Shown piece after piece: positions 26,523-34,599 of a stretch of 64,000 bases of DNA. Both the position numbers and the translations under genes were made by a program. This DNA comes from Lachnospiraceae bacterium (GTDB lineage: Bacteria > Bacillota > Clostridia > Lachnospirales > Lachnospiraceae): NCBI GenBank assembly GCA_014804755.1, contig JAAUZE010000015.1:1-64000 (forward strand), given 5' to 3'. The number at the start of each line of letters is the position of its first letter. The stretch's first letter is position 1. The notes under the pieces are model-generated. The model searched no databases. It was given only the letters and a program-made list of their open reading frames with translations, and was not told the origin of the DNA.

Positions 26523-26822
26523 TTCCTCAAAGGTGCGCGGCACAACGAAGGTATCCCCGCTTCTCTCCGGTGCATTGGCAAGCGTCTCCTCCCTGCCGTC
26601 TCCGTTTGTCACCACATCCTCACGGAATACATTATGAACGGAAAACACATGGGACATCGGTTCTACGCCCGACGTATCCAGCTCGTTCAATTGATCAATA
26701 TAGTCAAGCATTTTTCCCATATCCTGCTTTGCCTGCTCCTTTTCCTCGTCGGAAAGCGCCAGCTTTGCCAAAATACCGACATAGTCAATCGTCTCGTCAC
26801 TGATATTGTTTGCCATCGTCAT
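26520..26822 (-). CDS. gatC: Asp/Glu-tRNA amidotransferase subunit C
   Basis: The 100-residue GatC wraps around GatA and GatB and stabilises the complex. DYVGILAKLALSDEEKE at the N-terminus, DMGKMLDYIDQLNELDTSGVEPM in the middle and FVVPRTFEE at the C-terminus are typical. The gene follows aspS by 126 bp and precedes gatA, all on the minus strand. Confidence 0.95.
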   Translation of the reverse strand: MTMANNISDETIDYVGILAKLALSDEEKEQAKQDMGKMLDYIDQLNELDTSGVEPMSHVFSVHNVFREDVVTNGDGREETLANAPERSGDTFVVPRTFEE

Positions 26823-26879
26823 ACATCCTTTCCTATCCGATTTCCATGCCCTGCATGCGAGAACTTTATCACATCCCCA

Positions 26880-26951
26880 AAAATTGCCGTAGGCGTTCCA
26901 AAAGAAATGCCTTCGGCATTTCTTTGAAAGAACGCGCAGCGTTCTTTTTTA
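26880..26951. repeat. Hairpin-array element, copy 3 (between aspS and gatC)
   Basis: AAAGAAATGCC pairs with GGCATTTCTTT across TTC. GAAAG joins it to GAACGC/GCGTTC with a T-run that ends at the aspS stop. It has the same joint and terminal hairpin as copy 2. Confidence 0.65.
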
Positions 26952-28703
26952 GGACCGAACCTTAATGTGTACCTCGCGAAGCTGCTGCTCGGTCACCTCA
27001 CCCGGCGCGCCGCACATGAAATCCTGCGCGGAACCGCTCATTGGAAATGCGATGACCTCTCGAATGTTCTCTTCTCCGCGAAGGAGCATGAGCATCCGGT
27101 CGATGCCGGGCGCCATTCCCGCATGGGGCGGCGCGCCGAACTGAAACGCCTGATAGAGCGCACCGAATTTCTCTTTTAACGTTTCCTCATCATAACCCGC
27201 TATCTCAAACGCTTTTTTCATGATCTCAATATCGTGGTTACGCACCGCGCCCGACGAAAGCTCCACGCCGTTGCACACGATGTCATACTGGTATGCGAGC
27301 ACTTCGAGCGGCTCCTTCTCCATAAGCGCGGCAAGTCCGCCCTGCGGCATGGAAAACGGATTATGCGTAAATCCGATCTGTTTTGTCTGCGCATCCCGCT
27401 CAAACATCGGGAAATCATTGACATAGCAGAACCGGAACGCTTTTTCCTCCATGAGTCCCAGCTTTTCTCCCAGCTCGTTTCTGATCTGTCCGGCATAATA
27501 TGCCGCGCGTTCCTCCTTATCGGCGATAAAGAAAATCGTGTCTCCCGCTTCAAGCCCCGCAAGCGCACGCAGCTCAGCTTTACACTCGTCGGGAATAAAC
27601 TTATCGATTGGTCCCTTGTAGGATAAGTCCTTCATGACCTCCAGATAGCCTAACCCACCCATTCCGAGCGATGTCGCAAAGGATAACAGCTTTTCATGAA
27701 ACCCGTTGGACATTTCGGCATGTACCCTGATCGCGCGCACGGTCCTTCCGATAAACGGCTTAAACGAGCATTTTCCGAAAAATTCCGTCACGTCAATGAT
27801 CCGCAGCGGATTGCGCAGATCCGGCTTATCCGTTCCGAATTCCAGCATCGCCTGTTTATAGCTGATGACCGGATACGGCGCTTTCGTCACCTCATAGCCC
27901 TCCGGCGCAAAGCGCGTAAACACAGCCTCAAGCACCTCCTCGCCGACACGGAACACGTCTTCCTGTGTGGCAAAACTCATTTCGAAGTCAAGCTGGTAAA
28001 ACTCACCCGGCGAACGGTCCGCACGCGCATCCTCGTCACGGAAGCACGGCGCGATCTGGAAATACTTATCAAAGCCCGATGCCATCAGGAGCTGCTTATA
28101 TTGCTGCGGTGCCTGCGGCAGCGCATAAAATTTGCCTTTATATTTTCTTGACGGAACGATATAATCGCGCGCGCCCTCAGGGGAGGAAGCGCATAGAATC
28201 GGTGTCTGAATCTCCAGAAAGCCGAGCTCCGTCATTTTTTGACGTAAAAAAGCAATGACCTGTGAGCGGAATACGATGGCATCCTTCACTTTTTTATTTC
28301 GCAGATCAAGGTAACGATAGGTCAGACGCACCTCTTCCTTCGTCTCCTTCGACGTCATGATCTCAAACGGGAGCGGCCGATATACTTTGCCGAGAATCTC
28401 GATGGATTTCGCGTCAAGCTCGATCGTGCCGGTCGGAATCTTCGGATTATAGGTGTCCTCACCGCGTTTCTCCACGATTCCCTCAACGCGGATGCATTCT
28501 TCTTTTACAATGCCCTTTAACAAATCCGGCGTGCGGATGACGACCTGAAGCACCCCGTACATATCACGCAGATCGATAAAAGAAACTCCGCCGTGGTCGC
28601 GAATATTTTCAACCCATCCGGACATGGTAAGCGTCCGGTCAATATCCTGCTCACTGATCTCTCCGATGGTTTTTGTCCTGTACTTATTTTCTGTCATTCT
28701 CAT
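26949..28703 (-). CDS. aspS: Aspartyl-tRNA synthetase, probably non-discriminating
   Basis: This bacterial-type class II synthetase has 584 residues with an N-terminal OB fold, the catalytic core (FLEIQTPILCASSPEGARD; FRDEDARADR) and the GAD insertion. APGIDRMLMLL is motif 3. ATG 28703 has AAAGGAG 6 nt upstream; the longer frame to 28769 lies in the T-box terminator. In the anticodon-binding loop it has His37 within RDHGG. As I recall, His at this place is linked to enzymes that charge both tRNA(Asp) and tRNA(Asn), as in Pseudomonas. The neighbouring gatCAB and the AAC-reading T-box fit that role. Confidence 0.95.
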   Translation of the reverse strand: MRMTENKYRTKTIGEISEQDIDRTLTMSGWVENIRDHGGVSFIDLRDMYGVLQVVIRTPDLLKGIVKEECIRVEGIVEKRGEDTYNPKIPTGTIELDAKSIEILGKVYRPLPFEIMTSKETKEEVRLTYRYLDLRNKKVKDAIVFRSQVIAFLRQKMTELGFLEIQTPILCASSPEGARDYIVPSRKYKGKFYALPQAPQQYKQLLMASGFDKYFQIAPCFRDEDARADRSPGEFYQLDFEMSFATQEDVFRVGEEVLEAVFTRFAPEGYEVTKAPYPVISYKQAMLEFGTDKPDLRNPLRIIDVTEFFGKCSFKPFIGRTVRAIRVHAEMSNGFHEKLLSFATSLGMGGLGYLEVMKDLSYKGPIDKFIPDECKAELRALAGLEAGDTIFFIADKEERAAYYAGQIRNELGEKLGLMEEKAFRFCYVNDFPMFERDAQTKQIGFTHNPFSMPQGGLAALMEKEPLEVLAYQYDIVCNGVELSSGAVRNHDIEIMKKAFEIAGYDEETLKEKFGALYQAFQFGAPPHAGMAPGIDRMLMLLRGEENIREVIAFPMSGSAQDFMCGAPGEVTEQQLREVHIKVRS

Positions 28704-28767
28704 ATGCCGCTCCTTTCCGTTTGGAAAATGTTTGAATCTGAGTTTGTTCTTCTTAAGCTTATCGCGC

Positions 28768-29045
28768 AAAAAAAGTCCCGAAATACAATCATTGTATTTC
28801 GGGACGAATTCTTTTTCCGCGGTACCACCCGTATTGAAGCCGCCTCATTCCTGCATCGGCTTCCGCTCTCTGTACATAACGCGTACCCGCGTTCTGCCCT
28901 AGCCGTCTTTCCGGTTCAGACAGAATGCTCCGGAGCGTTCCCTTTACAGCTTCCCACAAACAGCGCTCTCAGTCGGTGACGCCGTATTCCTGTCGTGTTT
29001 CCCTGCAAGAGTCTCCTTCATTGCATTTCCTGTTTCATTCATCCT
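28768..29045 (-). promoter_or_regulatory. T-box riboswitch upstream of aspS, specifier read as AAC (Asn)
   Basis: The minus-strand leader has the conserved T-box GGGTGGTACCGCGG (28831-28818), a 15-bp terminator stem (28775-28805) and seven T (28774-28768). Stem I can be placed. GGAG (29016-29013) pairs with CTCC (28935-28932), and TTGCAG (29008-29003) pairs with CTGTAA (28949-28944). This leaves a specifier loop that ends AAC-G before CTCC. In glyQS the specifier codon is followed by one base and then the lower stem, so the codon here is AAC (28939-28937), asparagine rather than aspartate. Uncharged tRNA(Asn) should stabilise the antiterminator and raise expression of aspS and, if cotranscribed, gatCAB. 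Confidence 0.85.
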
Positions 29046-29099
29046 GTAGTAATGCGCCATTGGCAACATTGTATACACGGATACATTTTATTTATACTG

Positions 29100-29128
29100 A
29101 TACTAGCACGGTCACGAAAGAAATGCAA
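29100..29128 (-). promoter_or_regulatory. Promoter of the aspS T-box leader
   Basis: On the minus strand TTGCAT (29128-29123), 17 bp and TAGTAT (29105-29100) place the start of transcription near 29093, just before Stem I. Confidence 0.65.
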
Positions 29129-29265
29129 GTGCTTTTTTTCAAAAAAAGTATTTCGTTCTCTGCCACTTTACCTCTGTTGAAACAGGTAAATAATTATGAT
29201 AAGATACACTCAACATACTAAATGTTGTATGGGATGCCGCCAAATGAAAAATTCATGGGAATCCT

Positions 29266-29500
29266 AATATATAAAACAGGTAATTGCGAAACGCTATTAA
29301 TTGTATTTATGATTGTGCAAAATATACAGTTCCATAAGTAGGCGCTCTGACGCCGTCGGTACTTATGTGCCGTAGTTCGGCACATTAGGTACCGCTACGA
29401 GCGGAGGGCAGCGAAAGCGTGCCTACGTTGGATTGTATATTTTGCACAATCGTACAACCTAAATGCATGCGTTTCGCAATCGCCCACTTATATATAAAAT
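29266..29500. repeat. About 235-bp imperfect palindrome upstream of the CYTH gene
   Basis: Nested inverted repeats share one centre near 29381. TTGCGAAACGC (29284-29294) pairs with 29469-29479. A perfect 18-bp pair lies at 29311-29328/29434-29451. GTAGGC near 29338 pairs with GCCTAC near 29421. An inner arm at about 29358-29373 pairs with 29379-29395. AT-rich TATATA tracts close the outer ends. The whole can form one long hairpin. No ORF is credible within it. It could be a MITE-like element or a structured RNA. Confidence 0.7.
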
Positions 29501-29517
29501 CCGGAAAGGACAACTCT

Positions 29518-30033
29518 ATGGAAATCGAACGCAAATTCACAATAAAGCAACTGCCGGAAAACCTCGCCGACTACTCCTATCACCTGATCGAGCAGGCATA
29601 TCTCAATACGAATCCCGTCATCCGCATCCGCAGGGAAGATGACCGCTATTACATGACCTATAAAGGCGGGGGGCTTATGGCTCGGGAGGAATATAATCTC
29701 CCCCTAAATGCCGATGCCTATGCACACCTGCTGCCAAAGGCGGACGGCAATGTCATTTCCAAAAAACGGTATCTGATTCCGATCAAGACCCCCTGTTTTT
29801 CATCAGACGCCACCCCGCCGTGTGACCTGCAGACACTCCCAGGCGATTATCAGCCTACGATCGAGCTGGACGTGTTTGCCCCTCCTTTTGACGGACTCAT
29901 CATCGCCGAAGTAGAGTTTCCGTCCATCGAAGCAGCGAATGCATTTATCCCGCCCGCATGGTTTGACAAAGACGTCACAAACGATCCGGCCTATCATAAC
30001 TCCAACCTAAGCAAAAAAGTGTTTTCGGTCTGA
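29518..30033 (+). CDS. CYTH-domain phosphohydrolase
   Basis: The 171-residue protein starts MEIERKF, the ExExK signature of the CYTH (triphosphate tunnel) fold, and continues with RIRREDDRYYMTYKG and a late IIAEVEFPS motif with acidic metal ligands. Members hydrolyse inorganic triphosphate or thiamine triphosphate, or act as class IV adenylate cyclases. Bacterial short forms are usually triphosphatases. ATG 29518 has GGAAAGGA upstream; the longer frame begins inside the palindrome. Confidence 0.88.
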   Translation: MEIERKFTIKQLPENLADYSYHLIEQAYLNTNPVIRIRREDDRYYMTYKGGGLMAREEYNLPLNADAYAHLLPKADGNVISKKRYLIPIKTPCFSSDATPPCDLQTLPGDYQPTIELDVFAPPFDGLIIAEVEFPSIEAANAFIPPAWFDKDVTNDPAYHNSNLSKKVFSV

Positions 30034-30086
30034 GGCGATTTTCTAACGTCGGACCAAAATTTTAACCCAGTGAGGAGGTCCAGCAT

Positions 30087-30131
30087 ATGGCTCTTCTAAA
30101 CGAAAAAAAGCGAACGGAGATCAGACAATGA
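30087..30131 (+). CDS. 14-residue leader ORF with strong ribosome binding site
   Basis: ATG 30087 follows GAGGAGGT at good spacing. The frame encodes MALLNEKKRTEIRQ and stops in a TGA that overlaps the ATG of the flavoprotein gene (ATGA). The coding sense is supported only by the ribosome binding site and the overlap. It may be a leader for translational coupling or the remnant of a longer gene. Confidence 0.4.
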   Translation: MALLNEKKRTEIRQ

Positions 30132-30820
30132 AAATCACCATCATACACGGACAGAGTCATCAGGGCTCTACCTGCCATATCGCAAGAATGCTGGCAAACA
30201 GGCTGAGCGATGATGTGGAAGAATTTTTTCTGCCGAGAGATTTCGGAGAATTTTGTGTCGGCTGCACGACCTGCTTTAGCGAAACGGAAACAAGATGCCC
30301 GCATTTTGCACGATTATCTCCCATCACAAAGGCAATGGACGACGCCGACGTGATCATACTGGCGAGTCCCGTCTATGTCTATCACACAACGGGCGCCATG
30401 AAGGCTTTTCTTGACCATTACGGCTGGCGGTGGATGGTTCACCGCCCCGAAGAAAAAATGTTTTCCAAACAGGCCGTCTGCATTTCCACCGCTGCCGGCG
30501 CCGGCATGAAAAGCACAAACCGGGATATGGCACACAGCACTTTCTTTTGGGGCGTTGCCAAAACCTATACATACGGCGCTGCCGTGATGGAAACCTCCTG
30601 GGAACGGGTTCGTCCTAAGAAAAAACAGGCAATCGAAAAAAAGCTGGATGCTCTGGCAAGGAAAATCGTCAAAAGGCAGGGGCATGTCAGACCGTCCGTT
30701 AAGACAAAAATGTTTTTTTCCGTCATGCTTCAATTGCAGAAGCGCGGCTGGAACGAGGCGGATGTCAACTATTGGAAGGAAAAAGGGTGGACTAAGGGCA
30801 AACGCCCCTGGAAACCCTGA
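30128..30820 (+). CDS. NAD(P)H-dependent flavin oxidoreductase (flavodoxin-like)
   Basis: The 230-residue protein starts with the flavodoxin-like FMN phosphate loop (IIHGQSHQGSTCHIA, residues 4-18). A CVGCTTCF cysteine pair and the ASPVYVYHTTGAMKAFLDH motif of the NADPH-dependent FMN reductase family follow. The CxxC pair resembles iron-sulfur flavoproteins, but the spacing is not decisive. It has no ribosome binding site of its own apart from the tiny upstream ORF that overlaps its start. Confidence 0.82.
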   Translation: MKITIIHGQSHQGSTCHIARMLANRLSDDVEEFFLPRDFGEFCVGCTTCFSETETRCPHFARLSPITKAMDDADVIILASPVYVYHTTGAMKAFLDHYGWRWMVHRPEEKMFSKQAVCISTAAGAGMKSTNRDMAHSTFFWGVAKTYTYGAAVMETSWERVRPKKKQAIEKKLDALARKIVKRQGHVRPSVKTKMFFSVMLQLQKRGWNEADVNYWKEKGWTKGKRPWKP

Positions 30821-31005
30821 TCGCAATAAACCGAACCGACCGGCAGGCACGGATCGGAAACGAAGGACAGCAAAACAGAACATTGTTTTCGCTGTTCTTT
30901 TTTCGATGTTAAAAGAGAACTTGCAAATATTTTATAAAAAATGTGACGCACACGGGCATGATCCGGTGTATAGGAGTAGGCAGCCGGCTCAGAAAGGAGA
31001 ACCTT

Positions 31006-31566
31006 ATGGAAGATCAACAGATCATCGACCTGTTTTTTTCCCGTTCGGAAAACGCCATATCCGAAACCGCTCACAAATACGGCAGGTATTGTCACTCCAT
31101 TGCCTACCGCATCCTGCAGAACGAAGAGGACAGCGAGGAATGTGTCAACGATACGTACCTAAAGGCATGGGATTCCATTCCTCCCAAACGCCCCGAAAAG
31201 CTCTCCGCGTTTTTGGGTAAACTGACCCGCAACCTGTCCCTGCACCTATATGAAAAGCATCATGCGGGGAAACGCGGCTCAGGCCGGGTCGCTCTTGCGC
31301 TTGGCGAGCTCTCGGACTGCGTTCCCTCTGCGGACAATGTGGCACAAGCCGTGGACGATATGGCGCTTGCAGAGATTTTAAACCGCTTTTTAGGCGTTCT
31401 CCCTGCACAGTCCCGAACCATGTTTTTGCGTCGGTACTGGTATTTTAATTCCGTTTCGGAAATTGCCTCCCTCTTTGGGGTAAGTGAAAGCAAGGTAAAA
31501 ATGTCGCTTCTGCGCACGCGCGGTAAGCTAAAACAGTTTTTGGAGAAAGAAGGTGTCTGTTTATGA
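31006..31566 (+). CDS. Sigma-70 family RNA polymerase sigma factor (ECF-like)
   Basis: The 186-residue protein has region 2 (AYRILQNEEDSEECVNDTYLKAWDSIP) and region 4 (VSEIASLFGVSESKVKMSLLRTRGKLKQFL) of an ECF-type sigma factor. GGAG lies before ATG 31006; the frame open from 30943 adds no domain. Its stop overlaps the start of a membrane protein (ATGA), the usual arrangement of sigma and anti-sigma genes. It likely directs its own operon, but no ECF promoter could be recognised. Confidence 0.9.
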   Translation: MEDQQIIDLFFSRSENAISETAHKYGRYCHSIAYRILQNEEDSEECVNDTYLKAWDSIPPKRPEKLSAFLGKLTRNLSLHLYEKHHAGKRGSGRVALALGELSDCVPSADNVAQAVDDMALAEILNRFLGVLPAQSRTMFLRRYWYFNSVSEIASLFGVSESKVKMSLLRTRGKLKQFLEKEGVCL

Positions 31567-32843
31567 AAGAGGAACGGATTCTGAATATGCTCAGTGAAGT
31601 GGATGAGACCTATATCGCACAGGCGGCGGATGTCAGACGCCCGCCTGCATGGCATCGTTATCTCGGCTGGGGCTCGGCGGCAGCCTGCGCTGTTATCGCC
31701 CTGTGTATCTGCCTCCGCTCTCTGACCGCCGGAGTCAACAGACCGGTGGAGCCAAACACCCCGGGAAACGGGATTCAGACCGCCGACCCTGCGGCGGATT
31801 CCCACACTGCTCCGGATTCTCCGGAGGCAGAAGAACTTCCCATACTATCCGCCCGTTTCGAAAGCGGCGCTATGGGGTTTGAGGGCTTGCTGTACTATGA
31901 TATATCCGAAGCGGAAAACGCAAATCCATGGACCAGGGAGCATACTCCCGCGTCCTTGCCGGTCTATCGAAATTCCGCCTATACGGACGGTTCCGGTCTC
32001 AGCGTATTTCTGAGTGATGAGGCAATGCTGGAACTGGCTGAGCAGACTGCCGTCGCTTTGGGAACGTCCGTTGATCACACGGAATTTCGCCGGGTCCATG
32101 ACATCATTGATTACAACATCGAAGGACTGTCCGGCACAGAGGCTTACAGCCTGACGGCTAAGACAGCGTTCGGAGAAATCGATGTCTACGGAAACGGACA
32201 GATCAGAATCTTCTTTTCCGAACCGGTCATCCTGCCGGAAGAATACAGCTTTACTTATTCCCATACGACCGACGATGAGGCCTTTGATGTGATTCGTTAT
32301 CTGACGGAACGTTATTCCGGTCTTTGCCCATTTGAGAAGATCACAGCGGATACCGGAGGCGATTATACCTATTACGGCGACCGTATCCGTTTTTATGAGG
32401 CGTATGACGGAGGCGGCGACCTCACACAGCAGATTCTAAGCTATCATTTTAATCGCATCTCCTTCGGTCCCGATGACGATGGGAATCTGTTCGTCATATG
32501 GCTTGGAAACCTGTTGACCGGCGCGCAGAAAGTGGGGGACTACCCGCTCATCAGTGCGGATACGGCACGGAGCCTCCTCTTAAGCGGGGAATCTATCACC
32601 ACAGTACCGGAAGATTACCTTTTGGGCGGAATGATAACTGAAGCCCAGATTGCAAAAACAGAACTGGTCTACCGCACCGGCAATACGAGCGAACTGTTTA
32701 TGCCCTATTATCGGTTTTATGTGGAACTGACGAATTTTGACGCCGGCACGGAGGCCGGTCTCACCTGCTATGGCATTTACTATGTGCCCGCTGTGAGCGG
32801 TGAATACCTGTCGGACTTCCCCGTTTGGAACGGGCAGTTTTAA
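31563..32843 (+). CDS. Membrane protein, probable anti-sigma partner
   Basis: The 426-residue protein has a short cytoplasmic part (residues 1-32) and one transmembrane segment (about 33-52). A Pro/Thr-rich linker and an extracytoplasmic domain of about 330 residues with no named motif follow. The translational coupling with the sigma factor gene suggests the cytoplasmic tail holds the sigma factor. That tail is shorter than usual for an anti-sigma domain and lacks a zinc motif, so the role is an inference. Confidence 0.7.
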   Translation: MKEERILNMLSEVDETYIAQAADVRRPPAWHRYLGWGSAAACAVIALCICLRSLTAGVNRPVEPNTPGNGIQTADPAADSHTAPDSPEAEELPILSARFESGAMGFEGLLYYDISEAENANPWTREHTPASLPVYRNSAYTDGSGLSVFLSDEAMLELAEQTAVALGTSVDHTEFRRVHDIIDYNIEGLSGTEAYSLTAKTAFGEIDVYGNGQIRIFFSEPVILPEEYSFTYSHTTDDEAFDVIRYLTERYSGLCPFEKITADTGGDYTYYGDRIRFYEAYDGGGDLTQQILSYHFNRISFGPDDDGNLFVIWLGNLLTGAQKVGDYPLISADTARSLLLSGESITTVPEDYLLGGMITEAQIAKTELVYRTGNTSELFMPYYRFYVELTNFDAGTEAGLTCYGIYYVPAVSGEYLSDFPVWNGQF

Positions 32844-32855
32844 GAAGACGAACAC

Positions 32856-32909
32856 AACGCGAAAAACAGCGTGCCCCGCTCTCCCGCGGTACACGCTGTT
32901 TTTCGCGTT
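32856..32909. terminator. Terminator between the sigma operon and malQ
   Basis: Perfect 18-bp arms (32856-32873 and 32892-32909) enclose an 18-nt loop between convergent genes. T- and A-runs inside the arms allow use in both directions. Confidence 0.85.
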
Positions 32910-32944
32910 TTCTAAAAATCTGCGCTCCTTCGCACAGACCTCCA

Positions 32945-34423
32945 TCAGTATCTCGCGTACAATCTCGTCATGCTGCAGATTTTCTTTGCCAGCTCGTCCG
33001 AGAACTGTCCGTCAAGCATCCGCCACTCCCAGTTTCCGCCGAGTGTGGACGGGAAATTAAAACGCGCCTCCCCGCCGAGCTCCAGATAATCCTGCATCGG
33101 AATAATGCAGGTATCGGCTGCTGATGCAAGTGCTGCACGAATAAAGCACCACGGTACTTTTTTTCTGCTGTGGACATCGAGATACGCATTGGCAAACCGT
33201 CTGTCCCGCACAGATAAGTTGTCATACCAGCTAAGCGTCGTATCATTGTCGTGCGTTCCAGTATACACAACACAGTTATGCGTATAATTGTGCGGCAGAT
33301 AATCACTGTCCCCTGCCTTGGAATCAAATGCAAACTGCACGATCTTCATGCCCGGATATCCTGTTTTTTGCACGAGCTTAAGCACGGAATCGGTTAAAAA
33401 GCCAAGATCCTCCGCGATCACGCGGCGTTTGCCAAGCTGTTTTTTCATCTCGCGGAAAATATCATACCCCGGTCCCTTCTCCCAATGACCGAATTCCGCC
33501 GTCGGGTCTCCGTATGGGATCGAATAGTACTCGTCAAACCCGCGGAAGTGATCGATACGCACCACATCATATAACGTGTAGCAATATGCGATACGCTTCA
33601 TCCACCACTCATAATTCGTCTTTGCATGATAATCCCAGTCATACAGCGGATTTCCCCAAAGCTGTCCCGTCGCGGCAAACGCATCAGGCGGACAGCCCGC
33701 GACCGCAAGCGGAACACAATCCTTATCAAGCTGAAACAGCTTTGGATTCGCCCATGTATCGGCGCTGTCAAACGCCACATAGATCGGAATGTCTCCGATG
33801 ATCTCAATGTGATTTTTGTTCGCATAGGCTTTCAGCGCCTTCCACTGTTTGGCAAATTCATATTGCTGAAACTGATAAAAACAGATTTCATCCGCAAATT
33901 TCTGCCGATAGCTTTTTAACGCGCTCTCCTTGCGCAGACGGATGTCGTCATCCCATTCGCTCCAGCTTTTTCCGTCAAAGGAATTTTTGACTGCCATATA
34001 CAGCGCATAGTCGTCCAGCCAGAACGCGTTTTCCTTACAAAATTCAGAAAACTCCGAATCCTCTTTGAGATTGCTCCGCTCAAACGCTTTTCTCAAAATT
34101 TTAAAACGAGTATTGTAGATTTTCTCGTAATCCACCTTCGCCTCGTTATCCCCATAATCGGCCTCCTCACATTCTTTTTGTGTCAGGAGCCCTTCTTCGA
34201 TCAGTGTCTCCAAGTCGATGTAATACGGATTTCCCGCAAAAGTGGAGAAAGACTGGTACGGAGAGTCCCCGTAACCAGTCGGTCCCAAGGGCAGAATCTG
34301 CCAGTAGCTCTGCCCTGCTTTTTTACACATAGTAACAAATTCGTAAGCCTGTTTGGAAAAACCGCCGATCCCGTACTTAGACGGGAGCGCCGATACAGGC
34401 ATGAGTATGCCGCTCCTTCTCAT
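32945..34423 (-). CDS. malQ: 4-alpha-glucanotransferase (amylomaltase)
   Basis: This GH77 enzyme transfers maltosyl units between maltodextrins in glycogen or starch breakdown. The 492 residues show the family's VSALPSKYGIGGF start, PIYVAFDSADTWA, VVRIDHFRGF (catalytic Asp region), AEDLGFLTDSV (acid/base) and GTHDNDT near the end. ATG 34423 is chosen over 34438 because GGGAGG lies 5 nt upstream. It follows glgP on the same strand, an expected functional pair, with two hairpins and a dispersed repeat in the gap. Confidence 0.95.
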   Translation of the reverse strand: MRRSGILMPVSALPSKYGIGGFSKQAYEFVTMCKKAGQSYWQILPLGPTGYGDSPYQSFSTFAGNPYYIDLETLIEEGLLTQKECEEADYGDNEAKVDYEKIYNTRFKILRKAFERSNLKEDSEFSEFCKENAFWLDDYALYMAVKNSFDGKSWSEWDDDIRLRKESALKSYRQKFADEICFYQFQQYEFAKQWKALKAYANKNHIEIIGDIPIYVAFDSADTWANPKLFQLDKDCVPLAVAGCPPDAFAATGQLWGNPLYDWDYHAKTNYEWWMKRIAYCYTLYDVVRIDHFRGFDEYYSIPYGDPTAEFGHWEKGPGYDIFREMKKQLGKRRVIAEDLGFLTDSVLKLVQKTGYPGMKIVQFAFDSKAGDSDYLPHNYTHNCVVYTGTHDNDTTLSWYDNLSVRDRRFANAYLDVHSRKKVPWCFIRAALASAADTCIIPMQDYLELGGEARFNFPSTLGGNWEWRMLDGQFSDELAKKICSMTRLYARY

Positions 34424-34436
34424 CCGAACCTCCCTC

Positions 34437-34494
34437 ATGCCGCTTTACGGCATTTTATATTGGAACGAAGAATGCCCGTTTCAGGGCATTCTTC
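34437..34494 (-). terminator. Two hairpins in the malQ leader
   Basis: GAAGAATGCCC (34467-34477) pairs with 34484-34494 across 6 nt, and ATGCCG (34437-34442) pairs with CGGCAT (34448-34453). Neither has a T-run on the minus strand. They may attenuate or stabilise glgP-malQ mRNA. Confidence 0.45.
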
Positions 34495-34522
34495 TGTGTG
34501 AAGGGGATTTCACACTTATTCT

Positions 34523-34599
34523 CCATGCTACCAACAGTCCGCAAATTTGGGCGTCAGCACAAATTTGCCGATTGAAAAATCTTAGATTTTTCAATCTAT
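34523..34599 (-). repeat. 77-bp dispersed repeat, copy A (after glgP)
   Basis: The 77-bp sequence recurs at 55227-55303 with about six differences, and its outer 58 bp at 42650-42707. It contains two inverted repeats: GCAAATTT/AAATTTGC and GATTGAAAAATC/GATTTTTCAATC. The second begins directly at the glgP stop codon. Confidence 0.8.

Noticed and set aside
30830-31005. ECF-type promoter for the sigma factor operon
   Set aside because: AT-rich hexamers are present, but none is close enough to a known ECF or sigma-A consensus to report.
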